Source of the DNA: an uncultured Clostridia bacterium
GTDB taxonomy: Bacteria > Bacillota > Clostridia > Oscillospirales > Oscillospiraceae
Length of the DNA: 7,700 nucleotides
Assembly: GCA_946405655.1 (NCBI GenBank)
Contig: CAMJHX010000058.1
Location: 1 to 7,700, forward strand
Reading direction: 5' to 3'
Under the pieces are notes generated by a model. The model worked only from the letters and a program-made list of their open reading frames with translations, was not told where the DNA came from and did no database searches. Below, one piece after another: positions 6,137 to 7,700 of this stretch. Positions within the stretch are counted from its first letter, which is position 1, and every line of letters begins with the position of its first letter. The position numbers and the translations under genes were made by a program.

Positions 6137-7090
6137 CTAATCCTTGACATCGGGATAGCTCCGCAGAGTGTCAATCACGCTCTGCAGGCTCCCAATCGGG
6201 AAGCTGAGCTGGAAAACCCAGAGCTCTGAATACTTGTCCTGCACGATTCTCAAGAGTTCCTCCGTGTTCCCATGCTCCGCGATCTGCGCGTTCAGCGCCT
6301 TCAGCTCCTGCAAGTATTCCCGGAGAGATGCCAGCACATTTTCAAGTGTGTAATATGCATCCGCGATTTGGACGGTTTCTTTCCCGTCGGAGAGATTCTC
6401 GATGATCCGTTCCAGATCTCGGCACACTTTGTCCAGGCTCCCGCTCCGGGCGGGCAGTCGTGCCGCAAGCGCTTCCCGAACCTTCTCCAGATCGCCGCAG
6501 GTGAGAATCGGGATCAGGCTCTGGATCTCCTCGACGCTCTTGTCCCACCACTTGAATTGGAGCAGCAGGTCAATCAGGTCATCGTCAAAGCGTTTGCGCA
6601 ATGGTTTCGCCGGATTGCCTGCCACGACGGTATAGGGCGCGACGTTAGAGCCCACCACACTGTTCGCGCCGATGATCGCGCCGTCGCCGATGTGCACGCC
6701 GGGCAGAATCACGGCGTTCTCACCGATCCAGACGTCATTGCCGATGACCGTGTCGCCCTTGAACGGCAGATCGGACGACGCGGGCGGCGCCATGTCCCAG
6801 CCCTCGAGCGTGTAGAACGGGAAGGTCGTGACGGCGTTCATCTGGTGGTTGGCGTCGTTCATCATGAACTCGACCCCCGCCGCGATCTGGCAGAACTTCC
6901 CGATGAGGAGCCTGTCCCGGCTCCACGGATACAGATGCGTCACGTGGCGCTCAAACTCGGAATCGGCGATATAGGTAAACTCGCCGACGATGATCTTGGG
7001 ATTCGTGATCGTCGGCTTCACATAGATCTCGTTTTCATAGCCCGCGATCGGGTGGACAACATTCGGGTCCGGGCTTTTTCCGTTTTTCAT
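6137..7090 (-). CDS. Vat-type (streptogramin A acetyltransferase-like) hexapeptide acetyltransferase with C-terminal helical extension
   Basis: Residues 1-205 closely follow the Vat/CatB xenobiotic O-acetyltransferase pattern. The N-terminus starts MKNG with a PDPN motif. TITNPKIIVGEFTY and LLIGKFCQIAAGVEFMMNDANH lead to His82, the same position as the catalytic His of Vat enzymes. Hexapeptide turns occupy 111-146 (KGDTVIGNDVWIGENAV...), followed by AGNPAKPLRKRF (157-168) and FKWWD (179-183). Such enzymes use acetyl-CoA, act as cytoplasmic trimers, and usually have about 210-220 residues. Here residues 203-317 add a helical domain I do not recognise. AAAGGAG lies 7 nt before the ATG. The gene follows a GNAT remnant by 24 nt and has a terminator downstream. 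Drug resistance is possible but unproven; chromosomal relatives often have unknown substrates. Confidence 0.9.
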   Translation of the reverse strand: MKNGKSPDPNVVHPIAGYENEIYVKPTITNPKIIVGEFTYIADSEFERHVTHLYPWSRDRLLIGKFCQIAAGVEFMMNDANHQMNAVTTFPFYTLEGWDMAPPASSDLPFKGDTVIGNDVWIGENAVILPGVHIGDGAIIGANSVVGSNVAPYTVVAGNPAKPLRKRFDDDLIDLLLQFKWWDKSVEEIQSLIPILTCGDLEKVREALAARLPARSGSLDKVCRDLERIIENLSDGKETVQIADAYYTLENVLASLREYLQELKALNAQIAEHGNTEELLRIVQDKYSELWVFQLSFPIGSLQSVIDTLRSYPDVKD

Positions 7091-7114
7091 ATGGATGCTC
7101 CTTTGTCTGCGGAT

Positions 7115-7261
7115 TTACGGCATTGAGAGCTCGATCTCATCCAGTCCGTCGGTGACTGCATGAACTCTGCCGGTCTCCCGAAAGCCCGGCTTGTGGTACA
7201 GCCGTTTGGCATTGGTGTTGTCTACCGGAACGATCATATTCTTCTCCATCCATCCCGGTTC
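7115..7261 (-). pseudogene. GNAT N-acetyltransferase, C-terminal remnant
   Basis: Reading leftward to the TAA at 7117-7115, the frame gives about 48 residues resembling a GNAT C-terminus. They contain VDNTNAKRLYHKPGF, which matches the usual 'N..A..LYek.GF' motif, then RETGRVHAVTDGLDEIELSM. The acetyl-CoA-binding core that should precede this is missing. Upstream of about 7262 the frame runs straight into the dispersed repeat that begins at 7266. The Pro in KPGF is also unusual for an intact motif. It ends 24 nt before the Vat-like start, so both acetyltransferase genes may once have formed an operon. A short product from an internal ATG (7249) would lack the active core. I judge this a decayed gene. 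Confidence 0.6.
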
Positions 7262-7265
7262 TTCC

Positions 7266-7388
7266 CTTTCGGTAAGCGGCGGGCGCAAGCGACCCGCCCT
7301 ACGGCCAATGGCAACCAACAGCGAATTCGCCGAAAGATCATCCTTATGGCAGATTAACCTGCGCGGGCGGATGATATCCGCCCCTACA
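7266..7388. repeat. Second copy of the dispersed palindromic repeat
   Basis: Positions 7266-7311 match 671-716 with 3 differences in 46, in the same orientation. The match continues with a 1-nt indel to the shared CGAATTCGCC (728-737 and 7322-7331). It includes the GGCGGG...CCCGCC hairpin at 7278-7298. A further palindrome, GGGCGGAT-GAT-ATCCGCCC (7365-7383), ends in CCCCTACA at 7388, the same type of end as the element at 577-797. No gene is visible here. It abuts the GNAT remnant. Confidence 0.7.
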
Positions 7389-7449
7389 GCACCCTGGCCG
7401 ACCTTTTTATATCTTGCAAGCTCAACAAACCGGAAGACATAAGAGAGTG

Positions 7450-7545
7450 GAGTGTGGAGTGTGGAGTTTAAAAGTGTTTGCTTCGCAAACGGTTGAATTC
7501 CAATCGTCGGCGCAAGCCGTCACTTCAACTCCCAACTCCACACTC
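7450..7545. mobile_element. MITE-like 96-bp element with imperfect terminal inverted repeats
   Basis: The left end (7450-7476, starting GAGTGTGGAGT) and the reverse complement of the right end (7521-7545) align over about 25 nt with a few mismatches and a 2-nt gap. They include a perfect 12-nt pair (7457-7468 with 7534-7545). Two internal hairpins lie between them: GTTTGC-TTC-GCAAAC (7476-7490) and CGGC-GCAA-GCCG (7508-7519). The folded form is therefore a cloverleaf. It has no coding capacity, so mobility would need a transposase elsewhere. No target duplication is obvious. Confidence 0.6.
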
Positions 7546-7565
7546 AGCCACAAATCCTGATTTGT

Positions 7566-7700
7566 CTATCCCTGCTCTGTCGCCTTAATCGCGCCGAGGC
7601 AATGGATCCGAACGACTCGGTTCGAGTCTGTTTCCGCAATGCTTTGCAGCCGCTCCAGATAGGGTCTGACGAGCTCCGGCCTGCGCTTGCCGAGCACGCG
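7566..7700 (-). CDS. C-terminus of a probable HEAT-like repeat protein, partial
   Basis: The 44 C-terminal residues of a minus-strand gene end at a TAG (7568-7566); the rest is beyond the right edge. The visible part is helical and basic (LGKRRPELVRPYLERLQSIA, then NRVVRIHCLGAIKATEQG). It resembles one HEAT-like helical pair of the kind found in hypothetical helical-repeat proteins. No active-site motif is visible. Codon use and GC content match the neighbours, which supports a real gene. The family call is tentative. Confidence 0.55.
   Translation of the reverse strand, partial: RVLGKRRPELVRPYLERLQSIAETDSNRVVRIHCLGAIKATEQG

Noticed and set aside
7447..7468. GTGGAGT tandem copies as a CRISPR-like or microsatellite array
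   Set aside because: There are only two to three short units without spacers, and they are explained as the terminal repeat of the MITE-like element.
7606..7623. tRNA T-arm-like palindrome (GACTC-GGTTC-GAGTC)
   Set aside because: There is no acceptor, D or anticodon arm around it, and it lies within the coding frame of the partial HEAT-like gene.

Overview
The window looks like a chromosomal stretch from a GC-rich, gut-type member of the Clostridia, most likely Oscillospirales/Oscillospiraceae. This rests on strong AGGAG-type ribosome binding sites, Gram-positive-style sigma-A promoters, the protein families present, and intergenic repeats ending in TGTAGGG / CCCTACA, which I recall from that group. 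The assignment is inference, not a search result. There is no rRNA, tRNA, CRISPR array, phage module or transposase.

Layout. (1) 1-556, minus strand: a perfect TATAAT promoter drives two small cysteine-rich (zinc-ribbon-like) genes, the second running off the left edge. (2) 577-797: a roughly 220-bp composite of palindromic repeats with no gene. (3) 872-4221, plus strand: a two-gene operon of a cytoplasmic type-B carboxylesterase and a family 31 glycoside hydrolase, joined by an ATGA overlap. It ends at a 17-bp-stem bidirectional terminator shared with the converging operon. (4) 5999-4269, minus strand: a promoter and three genes with 21-23 nt gaps: an MmcQ/YjbR-family protein, an all-helical protein of four exact 31-residue repeats, and a small alpha/beta hydrolase. 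(5) 7090-6137, minus strand: a Vat-type hexapeptide acetyltransferase with an extra helical C-terminal domain of about 115 residues, followed by a terminator. Just upstream lies the C-terminal stump of a GNAT acetyltransferase, cut off by a second copy of the repeat seen in region 2. (6) 7266-7545: that repeat copy plus a 96-bp MITE-like element. (7) 7566-7700: the C-terminus of a minus-strand helical-repeat-like protein running off the right edge.

How the genes may work together. The esterase and GH31 enzyme are probably co-translated. Both lack signal peptides, so they may deacylate and hydrolyse an imported acylated glycoside, with the substrate unknown. The Vat-like enzyme may acetylate a streptogramin-A-like or other xenobiotic alcohol. 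The MmcQ-repeat-hydrolase operon has no assignable pathway. The most unusual items are the 31-residue repeat protein, the extended Vat-like protein, and the repeat elements that flank the 6.6-kb block in direct orientation and appear to have truncated a GNAT gene.
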